Shown here in pieces: positions 12,385-24,530 of a DNA stretch of 64,000 nt (positions within the stretch are counted from its first letter, which is position 1; the number at the start of each line of letters is the position of its first letter). Both the position numbers and the translations under genes were made by a program. The notes below the pieces were generated by a model. The model was not told where the DNA came from. It saw only the letters and a program-made list of their open reading frames with translations, and searched no databases. This DNA is from Siphonodentalium dalli. Lineage: Eukaryota > Mollusca > Scaphopoda > Gadilida > Siphonodentaliidae. Location: the NCBI GenBank assembly GCA_032622095.1, contig CP136061.1:133945587-134009586 (forward strand). Direction: 5' to 3'.

Positions 12385-13794
12385 AATAACATATCTTTTG
12401 ACTTGTGGACTAGATGTATAGAAGACTGTTCAGCCAAAAATGCCAATAATGATGATTCAGAGTCCCAAATTTAAATTATTGTAACCTGTGTCAAGTTTAT
12501 ATTGCACAATTAGAAGGACATGTAGTTATTTGCATAAAGTTCATCAATTTTGTACTATTTGCAGTGTGAATTTTGCACTTAGTTTCCTCTAAGTTATTTT
12601 GTTAGATTTGTTTAATTTAGTACTCAGAAGAAAAAAACTTTTTGATTCATTAAATTACAATAAAATACAGTCAACTTCACTTAATAACATAAAGCATAGG
12701 ATGAGTACCGTTCTACACCTAAAAATGTTGACTTTCAAAAGAGGCAGTTTTAACACATATTTATCAGCCTATCAAAAATTCCAATGAACATTCTGATAAA
12801 AGGCGTCCATGTTTCCATTGCCCAAAAGCGGTAATTAATAAAGAGCATTCTCAATTATTCGCTTTTGAGATCGCTTTTGACATATTATTTATGGATGATA
12901 TGTGGAATTTTGAGATGCCTGTGCTACACAAATGATAATAATTTCAAGTAGTTTTCAGTTTTCGTTTGTATAGTGAGTGGAAAATTTGCTTAGGAAATTT
13001 GTTCAAATTTGGTAACAAAACAGACTGGGCATCTTTAACCGAATGCTGTGGTTTCCTTTTCTGTGGAAGTAATCATGAATAAACCTAAGTGGTCAGTCAA
13101 CTTATTTCGCGGGAACTCATTAGCTAGTTAAATCTAATAAGCTGTTAATGACCAGATTATCGTCAAATTTTTTAATATTTTTATACGAATAAACATAATT
13201 ATGCACAAAAGTTCTTTGTAAAATCTTCCGAAAATTATTTTACCATTAAAAATATTTCTATCGAGCAATATTTTATTAACTGAAATTGGCAGTATGTACC
13301 AACAAATTTGCTGAGCCAACCAGGTGATGAGGCTAATATAATACAAGTATGTGTATAATGCCCAACCCATGTCCCCTGCAATAGGACGGCTCAATTCTTA
13401 AGCCAAACAGATCAGTAATACAATTGTAGATAGATGATACTCGATTCACAATGATAATATGGGAGTAGCATAAATCTAAAAATCTTGATGTAATCGTTTA
13501 TGGCTTTGATTAAATCAGGTATCCTTCTTCTATCCAGTAGAATGACAACAACTAAAATTATGTAACATAAACGACATGGCTCGTTTGAACCCCAAAATTA
13601 TGTACATATAATTTGGTAAGAGGCATCTCAAAATATGCCTACATGGAAAATTTTGCACCTAGAAGAAAATCAAGAGCTGTCGTCGCTCTGAAACATAATT
13701 TTTATTACTAAAATGAAGAGAAAGCAGTGAGTGAAGTTTAAAATAGTTTCATGTTAGGATAAGGTAATAAACCTTTTCTGGACATCGTGTGTTA

Positions 13795-14007
13795 CAGTAA
13801 TGCCCTAAATAATCAACTCATTAACCACAGCAGAATTATGGGTAATTTTTCAGGATTTAGTCGGAAATATGGCTTGTTGCCATTCATTGGAAAGCTCTCA
13901 CTGAGAGCTTTTTGGTGAATGGCAAAAAGCCCTATTTCCGACTAAATCCTGAAAAATTACCCATAATTCTGCTGTGGTTAAGGAGTCGATTATTTAGGGC
14001 AGTACTG
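13795..14007. mobile_element. Foldback MITE family 1, copy 2 (full)
   Basis: Complete palindrome, TA on both sides, a few mismatches between arms around the apex ('ttttggtgaatggcaaaaagcc'). Confidence 0.92.
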
Positions 14008-14804
14008 TATTCCATTTCAGATTCCAGAATTCCATGAATACAAATGGCGTCGGGATTGCTCAGTGTACGATTTTTGTGTTCAATGTTGTATTTTCAATTA
14101 CTTCAATGTGTCTTTTTGTGACATATAATGCTAAAAAAAAATTAGTTCAGGTATCTACCGACCCACTATGATACCGGGAAAATTTAAAAAGCAAATATGT
14201 GTATTTTGGAATGAAAAACATACTGTGGCTTTAATTTAGCGAAATATGACAGAAACCTTGCCCAACACTGAGCTCCCTTTATGAATGATGGGTGACTGTT
14301 AATGCAATGACGTACGTCTATAGACATATGGTACACAGTGTGAGATCTTACATCGGTATAGCCAGAGCTTTGTCATAAACAGCATCTATCTCGATTACTA
14401 TCACTGTCTGATGGAGACGAGAGAAACTTGATCTATTTTCGATGATAATGAAAGCCATAAATGACACAAGAAACAAAGTGTATTATGTTTAAAAAGTGAA
14501 GCAAATGAGAATGATAAATAAGTTTAACCATAACAAGCTATCACTAGGAATTATATCTAAACTCCATTCTGGGTCATCAAATCCGTGGGGACAAGTAAAC
14601 TGGCTTAACTATATACAATAATATATAACACACACTAGCCCCTAACTGTTCAACAAATTCCCTTCAACAAAATAACTTGCAATATACAATGTACATAATG
14701 AAAGACGACATGATATGAATGAAGAGTTAACTTTGGGTAGTGATGAGCCGATAACAAAAAATCTATACATTTACCAACCTCCATACTATAACAGTAGTTT
14801 GGTA

Positions 14805-15245
14805 GATTTCAAGGTCAATGGACGATTCCACAACCAGTCATAAGGAGCAGGACACAGCAATTGCTAAGAGATGTTCGTCTGCTCAAGCATATACAATTTT
14901 ATTTTACAGCCTGTTCTTATGCTGGTTTACACACAGAAGAACATACCTTGTTCTCGTTTTTAAATCTGAAAATTATAATGAATGTCACAGCAGAATTATG
15001 GGTAACTTTTCAGGATTTAGTCGGAAATATGGCTTGTTGCCATTCATCAGAAAGCTCTCAGTGAGAGATTTCTGATGAATGGCAACAAGCCATATTTCCG
15101 ACTAAATCCTGAAAAGTTACCCATAATTCTGCAAGTACATTACATTATGATTTGAAAACAAAAATGTTGTTTGAAAACAGCCAAGTTAACACTGAACTTA
15201 TGCACAGATATCCAAATTCATGTGAAGAAAGATGATGTCTGAATT
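14805..15245. repeat. Dispersed repeat shared with 61,815-62,420
   Basis: 'gacgattccaca.cagtc', 'attgctaagagatgttcgtctg', 'tttacagcctgttcttat' and 'cattatgatttgaaaacaaaa' occur in the same order in both places. This copy carries a family 1 MITE; the other has a family 3 MITE at a nearby point. Confidence 0.8.
14986..15132. mobile_element. Foldback MITE family 1, copy 3 (ends missing)
   Basis: Symmetric core from 'cacagcagaattatggg' to 'cccataattctg'; both outer ~35 bp are absent. Confidence 0.9.
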
Positions 15246-15681
15246 TTCAGTGAAGAAATTGGTAGATTATATTATTTGATTGATAATTGTTGATAGATCA
15301 TTATATCAAAGAAACATATACACACAGTTAAGAAACTGTTTCGGCTGATGTTAGCTGCCCCCTGCCTTTGATAATTTCATTTGACAAAGAGATAACATGT
15401 GCCGACACAGGAGTGGTTACTCACCAGTAACGTTATAGTCAAGCTTGAAGCACATGCTTGCGGTATAAAAAACTCTTTGACAATTGATAAAAAACCGATG
15501 TTCATGCAACCACAACTTAACAATGGATGTTGAATCGCTTATGTTTCATTGATAATGGATGCAAGTTGTTCTGACATATTTCGCGTTCCACACATAAAAA
15601 TATCAGACCAACTGGGATCCATACTCCATGGAATGCAACACAATCAACATCCATTTCTTATAATTACACTCAACTAACATA

Positions 15682-15896
15682 TTAACCCTTTTAGTGCCAA
15701 GTCCGATTTTTGTATCAATCCATATTTCCTTGATCATTTTTCAAATTTATGGATTATAATAATGTGATACATTGATGGAAAGAGCTCTAAGAACTCTTTC
15801 CATCAATGTATCACATTATTATAATCAATAAATTTGAAAAATTATCAAGGAAATATGGGTGGATACAAAAATCGTAATTGGCACTGAAAGGGTTAA
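15682..15896. mobile_element. TTAA foldback MITE family 2, copy 2
   Basis: TTAA on both sides, arms 95% or more alike by eye, same apex 'gagctctaagaactct'. Confidence 0.9.
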
Positions 15897-15899
15897 AAG

Positions 15900-16990
15900 T
15901 GCACTTAGCACCCATTTTGCATGATATTCTGGTATAGCATTGCAAGTTGCATCTATACAATATGAAAACAAGTTTGAGCCTGTGCACAACATCACATGAC
16001 ATGATTCAACCAACCGACATCCACCATTCAAGTACCACAGCGCGATGGCATGTAGGAGTGTTAATATTTATGGTTGGCCAATAGGGTATTATAGATCGAT
16101 GGCCAATTCCAATTATCGGCTCATCACTAATTTTGGGACGAGATTTCCTTACAAAAACATTTTGGCAGTCATGTAGATGAGAGGTCAAGTGAAAGTTAAT
16201 AGTTCAGAGTTGTTCATAGCTCAGTGCTTGCGTCTGGTCATCATTGTGTGCATTTCAAATGATTATTCATGTTTTCTGCAGTGAAAAATGTTCAAACACA
16301 TCAAACAACAAAAAAATTCTATAAAACTGTTTTTGAAGACGTGTTTACACAGATATATATTCAATAAAATATGTTATACTATTCAAAACTGTCCCAGTTT
16401 ATCTTTAATTGTCAGTCACTTAATTGTTAAGAAATGCATGCAATAACACCATTTATCTTGTAGGATTTGCATCATCATTATTAATTATCACAATTTAACA
16501 ACTGATCACATAATTTGTATTTAACGCAGAATTGTCACAATTATCACTCATACATTCAAGCTGGAAGATTTCTTGTAACAATTGAGATCATACAGGTGAT
16601 AAAACAAGCTCCCATTGAGAAAACTGAGGATAAAAGTTGTATTTGTGAGTAGGAAATCAGATTTGAATTTTAGTAAATATAGGTTTATCACCATTATATG
16701 GGTTTCCGAGATCCGTATTCAAGTCTCGGTACCTTCTCTGGGCCAAACTCGACTGCCCAGAGAAGGTAGCGAATACCAATCTTGGGAACTTACAGTGTGG
16801 TGACTCAGATTGAAGTTCCCAAATTGTGAATATTGTGACGTACGCCCATTGGGAACCTCGATTATGCAATGCGTCATCTGCCAATTTGGGGATATAGAGA
16901 AACTTTGAACAAAAAACAGAAATAGAATCTATGTGAAGAAGTTTCTATAGAAATTTTATATTAAAGAAACTTTCCAGAGAAGATGAGGCC
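15900..16990. other. Unassigned DNA
   Basis: Contains only a 37-bp hairpin at 16,731-16,767 ('accttctctgggc'). No supported gene. Confidence 0.6.
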
Positions 16991-16994
16991 TGAG

Positions 16995-17068
16995 CAGAAT
17001 GAGATCCCCAGAGGGTGAATTTAGTGATGCTAGCCAGCTAAATTCACCCTCTGAGGGACCTCATTCTG
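16995..17068. mobile_element. Twin-hairpin family, single hairpin
   Basis: CAGAATGAGATCCCCAGAGG to 'gggacctcattctg', 74 bp. An adjacent 24-bp sequence with core 'gacaggcacactaaactcag' is repeated at 17,075 and 17,139. Confidence 0.8.
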
Positions 17069-17403
17069 CAAATGACAGGCACACTAAACTCAGGCTTCCT
17101 TATAAACAATAGAATTGCTTACCCCATTTTGTAACAATGACAGGCACACTAAACTCAGGCTTGCTAACATTAATGTTTCTCAACAGCAGAATACCTTTAT
17201 ACCGAATCTCTTTGAAAGCCGACGATAATCTTATTAGATTTACGTCTCTAGAATTCCTACCGAGATCCTATTTCTAGGATGACAGGGTTCCCACTGTGAT
17301 ATAATATATTGTATTTAACTATAGAGTGCACACCTTGTGTAGTAAATATTTGTGAGAATCGTAGCATTTAGTAGTGATACAAATAACAGGATGTGAACAA
17401 ATA

Positions 17404-17616
17404 CAGTAATGGCCTAAATAATCGAACCCTAAACCACAGCAGAATTATGGGAAATTTTTCAGGATTTAGTCGGAAATATGGCTTGCTGCTATTCATCGGA
17501 AAGCTCTCGGTGAGAGCTTTCCGGTGAATGGCAACAAGCCATATTTCTGTCTAAATCCTGAAAAATTTCCCACAATTCTACTGTGGTTAAAGGGTCATAT
17601 ACTTCGGGCATTACTG
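17404..17616. mobile_element. Foldback MITE family 1, copy 4 (full)
   Basis: Complete palindrome with TA at the left junction and several substitutions ('aatggcctaaataatcgaa'). Confidence 0.9.
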
Positions 17617-17910
17617 TGACTCAGTAATAAGATATTGTTGGCTGATTAAAACTTGAAGATATTGTCTCCTGGATTGTGATGTGTAAATTTGATCACATTC
17701 AATTATAAATATATTGTCAGTATTCTGTTTTATAAAATTTGTTGTGTTTCCCTATGCGTGGAAAAATGTCAACACATCATTGACATCCAATCTTACAATT
17801 TAAATATAACCGATCATGAAGTTCTGTTTGTAATTGTCATCGGCTTTTTAAAGGCACTGGTTTTTGCCCTGCAATGAGCTGTTGCATGGAAACCAATATA
17901 AGAGCACATA

Positions 17911-18016
17911 CAGTAATGCCTTAAATAATCAATTCCTTAACCACAGCAGAATTATGGGTAATTTTTCAGGATTTAGTCGGAAATATGGCTTGTTGCCATT
18001 CATCGGAAAGCTTTCA
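17911..18016. mobile_element. Foldback MITE family 1, copy 5 (left arm only)
   Basis: Runs from CAGTAATGCC to 'catcggaaagctttcagt' and stops at the palindrome apex. Confidence 0.9.
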
Positions 18017-18199
18017 GTGGTATCTTGGAGTGTGTTAAAATGGTCATTGAGTGGGTAATAAAATCTTATTTTCTACGCACAAATACAACTGAAGATAATA
18101 ATTCCGTTATCACCATTTCTGTGTCGGGTCTGTGAAAGGTGATTCTTATGTTGCTTGGAACTAGGCAAAACTGAGCAGAACAAGAATATTGTGGAATGT

Positions 18200-18220
18200 T
18201 TGGGGGGGGGGGGGGGGGGG
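18200..18220. repeat. Poly(G) run
   Basis: About 20 consecutive G; indel-prone. Similar C or G runs at 32,117-32,129, 44,697-44,720 and 59,490-59,498. Confidence 0.95.
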
Positions 18221-18805
18221 AGATGAAACGATCTGGGAAAATTAGAGTTACCTCCCATTGAGAAGTAGTCTAACAATAACATTGAGTTGGATGGAAATAA
18301 ACCAGACAAAGAGTGAATGTGCGATATTAATTATTTGAATATAATACTGCAACAAAACACGAGGAAATGCTATTCTTGGAGGTGCATCAGCCCACCTTTT
18401 TCAGGTATGCAGATTTGGATGATTTTCAAGAGGTTGGTACGATTCATAACTGTTACTCGGGATTCACAATTTCCAGAAAAAGCAAAATATACATAAAATT
18501 TTCTCCAGAAGGTGCTCCACTTTTAAAAATGTTAATTTCAAAATATAATGCATGATCTCACAAAAAGCTGACTGCTAAAGTATGTGTTTTAGAAACAACC
18601 ATGACAAAAAGAGAACATGTCCTGGAAGTGTTATTTAACATACAGAACTATGAGCAATGCTTATAGGAATGCATAAGACCAGATTGAATTTGTTGCATGG
18701 ATCCATATTTAGGCCAGTTAAAAAAAATAGTACATTTCTCAGGGAATGCCTCGTCCATAAAAAACCTACATCTCTTATATATTTGAGACCTGCTATAAAC
18801 ACATC

Positions 18806-19018
18806 CATTAATGTCCTAAATAATCAACTTCTTAACCACAGCAGAATTATGGGTAATTTTTCAGGATTTAGTCGGAAATATGGCTTGTTGCCATTCATCA
18901 GAAAGCTCTCTGTGAGAGCATCCCGATGAATGGCAACGAGCTATATTTCCGACTAAATCCTGAAAAATTACCCATATTTCTGCTGTGGTTTTTAGGAGTC
19001 CATTATTTAGGGCATTAA
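18806..19018. mobile_element. Foldback MITE family 1, copy 6 (full)
   Basis: Both arms present; right arm diverged ('catcccgatgaatggcaacgagc'). Confidence 0.9.
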
Positions 19019-19843
19019 CGTATATAATCCTTCCCCATTAAAGCACGACCCTGTTGAATAAGGCTAAAAGGCTGGTACTCATTTAGAAGCCAAGGTTAGA
19101 TAGAAATTTTACAGATGAAGTTTCCATGTCTTCATGAATAATACTGTATCCACATAAATTATTTTATGATTCTGGATTTGAATTAATGGCAAATGTGATG
19201 AACATCATTCCTTATGATGTAAATTGTTCATATTTTGTGTCTTTACTGAATAAGGGAATATAATAATACATTTAAATTTGTAATTCGTAAACCCCTGCCG
19301 TAACGGATATTAATAATTAAGAATTCCCAAATAATTCCACACTGATCCTTGTTGTCAATCTGCTTATATTTTTAGACCTAATAGCATGGATACTTATACA
19401 CTGTTTGTTGTATGAGGTCTCTCACACCAAGCAAGGCCAGAATTGTCCATATAGTTAACTTTTTGGCCTAGTTCCAAAAAAAAGTAAAAACCTGTCTCCC
19501 TCATGCTAAAAATGTTGGGTAAAAATTGTAAAGAAAACCTGCCTCCCTCATCTCATAGAAAATTGAAATTCCCTGAGTACCAAAAACCTTTTTTTATTTG
19601 GCCTAAATAACTTGTATATAAATTCCTGCCTCCTCAATAAAATAATTTGACATACATGTACATAATAAATACCAATATCTGCCTCCTTCATGACTTAGAA
19701 AAAGAAATTACCTGAGAGCTATTTTGTTTATCTGACCTTATGGAACTGGGATTGCATAGTTTAATACAAACTCAGCAGTCAAAATGAATGGAAATTAAAG
19801 ATGTACGCAGAATTCCAAAACTCCAGTTACAACAACAATATAC

Positions 19844-20297
19844 TTAAAGGTACTCAATCCGATCAGAGGGTCCCCATATCATCAAGATACAACAACAACA
19901 TTTCTTCAAAATACGCTTTAGTTATCAGATTCGATTAATTCAACAAAATAATGCTAACCACTGTGAATTATGGTATCAAATTTCCCAAAACATGTTATTT
20001 ATCAACATTTTGTTCAACAATATATCGCCGTATTATCACTTGAGTCTTCATGAAATTTGGCTGTATTACCACTTGTTTTTAAAGTTGTCTATCTTTATCC
20101 GCAATATTGACCGAGACCATCCATTTGATGGCGGGTTTTCTGGGCCACAAACAATTGAAATAACAAACTTCAAAAATCGATCTGATCACTCTGAGCGTTG
20201 ATGGGTAGGTTCCTCGACTCCAACCAAAATACTTTTTACCCCCCAAGCCAATGAAATAGTAATTTAGGGGTGTTTAATCGGATTGAGTACCTTTAAA
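19844..20297. mobile_element. TTAA element AGGTACTCAATCCGAT
   Basis: TTAA-flanked, about 450 bp, with inverted ends AGGTACTCAATCCGAT on both sides. The frame at 19,992-20,201 is A/T-rich and unconvincing. Confidence 0.8.
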
Positions 20298-20342
20298 ATA
20301 ATTTCATGTTACTATTGGATTTCATAATCTGAAATACATGAT

Positions 20343-20585
20343 TTAAACCTTTCATGACGGGTGCTGCGCTGGTGCAGCATTAAAGATCCTGTGCCAATGC
20401 ATTTTCTTATATATGTGAGCCTCGCATTTACTAAAAGAATGCAATGGCTTACAAGGCAAATATTGTTAGGCCAATGTAATCTCTTATATATGCAAGGCTC
20501 CCTATGGGAGACTCGCATATATAGATAATGCATTGGCACAGGGTTACCGCAAAATTTCATGAAGCTCCAGTCATGGAAGGGTTAA
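20343..20585. mobile_element. TTAA MITE family 3, copy
   Basis: TTAA ends, 'cctttcatgacgggtgctgc' to 'gctccagtcatggaaggg', with two internal 'tctcttatatatg' modules. Confidence 0.88.
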
Positions 20586-20639
20586 TACTATATTTGACAT
20601 GTAAACTAGACTCAAATATAATGAACAATCTCATTTTGT

Positions 20640-20910
20640 CATTGAGGTATTAACACATTCTGTACTAAATGGATTCCTCCACCCAGTTATAAAAGAATAC
20701 ATTGGAATGGTCAATTATTCATCTGGAGGGGTGTTCAGGTAATAACAGCAAACAACAAAAAGAAAAACAAATAATACAAGAGCAGAATGATACATATTCA
20801 GTGGAGGGAAATGTTCAGATAGTAAGTTCAACAAACGACCTTATTATCTGAACATTTCCAAAGGCAACTACTCATCATAAGTCGTCAATGAGTATTTAGT
20901 AATTTAGGAT
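20640..20910. mobile_element. Hairpin family 'atgttcagataataagttcaac', copy
   Basis: Core hairpin 20,807-20,862, where 'gaaatgttcagatagtaagt' pairs with 'attatctgaacatttcc', plus flanks shared with 48,845-49,115 ('cattcatctggaggg.gttca', 'gagtatttagta'). Partial hairpins also at 23,060, 31,280-31,365, 38,830-38,875 and 49,680. Confidence 0.65.
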
Positions 20911-20931
20911 AGAAAAGGGTCAAAGGCCCAT

Positions 20932-21358
20932 TTAATTTTCGAGTCACCAATTATTTTTTTATTGTGCCTTGATATACGATTTTATGAACAAACTATGACA
21001 TAAAATATGTGGTTAAAATATTATAATTCATCACCATTTGGAACGTCTGTGTCTCAGAGTGTGCTCATAAAGTAATAGAAAATAGCTGAAATCATAGAAA
21101 CATTGCCCCCATCTCTCTCCCAGAATGCAACAAAATTCAAACTAAGATATAGACTTTCCATTGAAATAAAATACTTTGCAGAAACTTAAGCACAAAAAGC
21201 ACGTCAGAACCTCAACAAAAACAACATGTTCACAGTTTATTACACCGGATAAGCTGATAATACAATGTTTTTTGGAGCTTCCTCTTTCAAATGGTATATA
21301 ATATGGCATATATTTCATATAATGTGATCTGGGGGTTCGAAAATTAAGTGGGCCTTTA
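20932..21358. mobile_element. Inverted-repeat element AAAGGCCCA(C/T)TTAATTTTCGA
   Basis: Left AAAGGCCCATTTAATTTTCG matches the inverted right end AAAGGCCCACTTAATTTTCG. About 425 bp, non-coding. Confidence 0.75.
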
Positions 21359-21822
21359 ATGTTATCATTAAAGGGTCATACACCCAGATGAAAGAAAAAT
21401 TCCATAATTTTTCCAGACCTTTTCCAGACATTCCAACAAATTTTCCGTGGACTTTTCACCAAATAAATTTGATAACTTTTTCCATGGCTAACCATAAAGG
21501 AACTCCCTGAATCCAACTCTTAAATCGAACATCTGTAACACACTTTTCTCGTAATATACAGCTAATGGACAAAACTAGGTCAAACACATTTATAGTTGTA
21601 AAACGTGCTTCCGCAAGGGAGACTACTACTGTTGTCCTGATCACCATAAAAGTGTGCACTTCACTATGGGCATGGAGATCAGAATGAAAACTTGAACGAC
21701 ATGTCGGCTCAGACCTTGTTTGACTAGGGGAGTTTTTCAAGGACTTTTCCATACCAGAATGGGAATAAGTGCCATTTTCCAAATCTTTCAAGGGTAATCA
21801 AGACCTGCATACAAACCCTGTC

Positions 21823-22087
21823 TTAAGCCTTTAATGATGGGAGCTGCGCTGGTGCAGCATTAAAAATCATTTGCCCGTGTATTCTCTTATATATGCGAGT
21901 CTCCCATAGGGAGCCTCACATATATAAGAGATTGCACTGTCTTACAAGGTCAAGGGTACATTTTGTTAGGCCAATGCATTCTCTTATATATGCAAGGTTC
22001 CCTATTGAAGACTCACATATTTAAGGGAATGCATTGGCACAGGGTTTTCGCCAAAATACCAGGAAGCTCCAGTCATGAAAGGGCTAA
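21823..22087. mobile_element. TTAA MITE family 3, copy
   Basis: Left TTAA, right CTAA; two hairpin modules in the interior as in the other copies. Confidence 0.86.
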
Positions 22088-22394
22088 GTCATCAAAGCTA
22101 TATGAGATATATACTAGAATGGGTGGAGGCACTCACTGACTAATTATGATGTTTTTGTTGATTCGTATGTGCATTCTGAAACTGTCATTTCTTATCAATA
22201 TGGCCATTTGCCAATCGGAATGGCACATAGAGATATCCCATAACTCAGATCAAGCATGAAAATCATTTCTGATGAACCCATGATCTGCTCGTTTAGTCTA
22301 GAATGGGCTGATGATATCCATAACCTAATCACCTCGGCTGCAGGGACATACTTTTTTTTAAAGGAAGCCTTTTCACAGAGAGTTGATCTGTATA

Positions 22395-22607
22395 CAGTAA
22401 TTCCATAAACAATCGACTCCTTAACCACAGCATAATTATGGGTAATTTTTCAGGATTTAGTCGGAAATATGGCTTGTTTCCATTCATCGGAAGGCTCTCA
22501 CTGAGAGCTTTCCGACGAATGGCGACAAGCCATGTATCCGACTAAACCCTGAAAAATACCCAAAAATTCTCCTGTGGTTAAGGAGTCGGTTATTTAGGGC
22601 ATTACAG
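22395..22607. mobile_element. Foldback MITE family 1, copy 7 (full)
   Basis: Both arms, TA-flanked, more substitutions than most copies. Confidence 0.9.
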
Positions 22608-22609
22608 TA

Positions 22610-24530
22610 TCATTCTAAAAATGGGTTCTATTTCAAACAAGATGGGGGACATCAGGTGACAATTTTTTTTCTAAACCTGTTATTTAATACACTTGAATCA
22701 GATTAAGAAGCAAAACAAGTATGATAAGAAATTGGCCTGCAACCTTGAGTTCATCTTTAATCTAAACATATTGTGATGATAGGATTAGGATAGGAGTACT
22801 CATGAATGTATTGTTCAAATGCAAGATTTCATAATATCTGAAGAGTGATGGGAATTCGGGCATATTGAGTTGAGTGGTCTCGGGAAGTTTAAATCTGATG
22901 ATTTAATAACGCTGGCAGAGAGGAATGATGATTCGATGTATAAGACTAACATCCGTCGTACCATCTCACATCTTCTTCATACTGCTAATACCTGCAATAA
23001 GAAAGAAATATAAGTTAAGTATACACTTGTCACCCTTTGATGAGTAGTTATCCCATAGGAAATGTTGAACTTATTATCTCAACATTACTGTCCAATAAAA
23101 AGCACTTTTATTATGTCGTCTACTTATTTTAACACCAAGCAAGAGAATATATTCAGTATAAAAAAGGTTAATATATAAAAACTAAACCACACCTTTGATT
23201 CCTAAATAAAGTTTCCAATTCACATTTTATTAAAGTACACAGGTCATCCAGGTCAACAATTGATGGTGATAAAAGACTACATAATAATGAAATGTGATGC
23301 ATTATATTGAGAACAAGTGATCAGCTGAAAACATCAAGTAGAACATCTTACATAGTAACAGTAACAGAAATTTAAATCCCCGTACCAACTGAAACCAATG
23401 GTAACATATGTTAGATGTGTGTTGTTAGGTGTGAACTTGTTTTGCAACCTGTTACAGGAATATCTGTTATCTAAAATAAATTAAACGATTATATTGATGT
23501 TTAAAATACACTGCGTACCTCTCCCTAATATATACAGTAGATACACCCAAAAGACTACCACAACCAGCATATCTCGTGGATAGCAACCCGCATACAGTAA
23601 TGCCCAAAGTAATTGACCACTTAACCACAGCAGAATTATGGGTAATTTTTCAGGATTTAGTCGGAAATATGGCTTGTTGCCATTCATCGCCGAAAGCTTT
23701 CCGATGAAAGCCAACAAGCCAAACATGGGTCATGCTATCTTTGTCCAATGTGCGTTTGGTTTATATATCGAGCAAGTTGGCACATGGCATAATAGTATAT
23801 TTCAAATAATTTTATCATTTCTAATACAAATATTCATCAGTCAATATAAATGTATATGGCCATACCGTAGTGTGACAACATTCAATATTTATGTTTTATA
23901 CGATGAGCTTGGACGATCCAGGAAGGGTGCAATCTTGCTAACAATTTCAATGTGTGCATGCTATATGCCAAAGGGGTACCAAATGGAGAATGATATTATC
24001 TGGATTGTCTTAGAGCACGATGCATATCTAGCACATCGCTAAAAACAATTTGGAGACACATACATGTAGCACATAGCACCAGACATGTAGCACGTCGGGA
24101 TGTGCCAGAGATATTTTGATGAGCCTGTTGGTTTTATACGTCATGTGTGAGTTGATTTTTCGTGGACTTAAGTAATTTTAATATCAATTGGTCTGGAGCG
24201 AGCCGTGTTTGGTGTGACATATAGAACATCGCTCAGCAGACTGCAAAGACTGATAAGACTGGGACTCTGGAGACCACAACAATCAGAACTTTTCATAATC
24301 ACTTTAAAAGAAGTAGATCTAAACAGGATATGTGGCTACTGTACACTACTGATCACCCCCCTCCTCCAGGTCAACAAGTCCCCTCCCGACCGGGCTCCAG
24401 ACTTCCAAGTCTTAGGTTGGAATTTCACAACCGACATCTCAAACTTTCTCAATTATAAAACCATTTAGACATGTAACCCAATAACCATGGACCCAAAACA
24501 TCATACATGTATGTCAGATTAATCAGTCAG
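22610..24530. other. Unassigned DNA
   Basis: Holds one partial MITE. A segment at about 24,230-24,460 resembles 39,840-40,060 ('cagactg.aaagactga.aagactgggactctg'), so it is a dispersed repeat. A good acceptor-like site at ~23,000 (minus) is discussed under findings. Confidence 0.5.
23595..23721. mobile_element. Foldback MITE family 1, copy 8 (left arm plus apex stub)
   Basis: Left arm complete, then 'gccgaaagctttccgatgaaagcc' and loss of the rest of the right arm. Confidence 0.88.

Larger units (their letters stand above)
10200..13790. other. Unassigned A+T-rich DNA
   Basis: Apart from the two foldback repeats noted, I see no exon-like signal, repeat family or credible ORF in these 3.6 kb. 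The short frames present lack codon structure. Confidence 0.6.
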
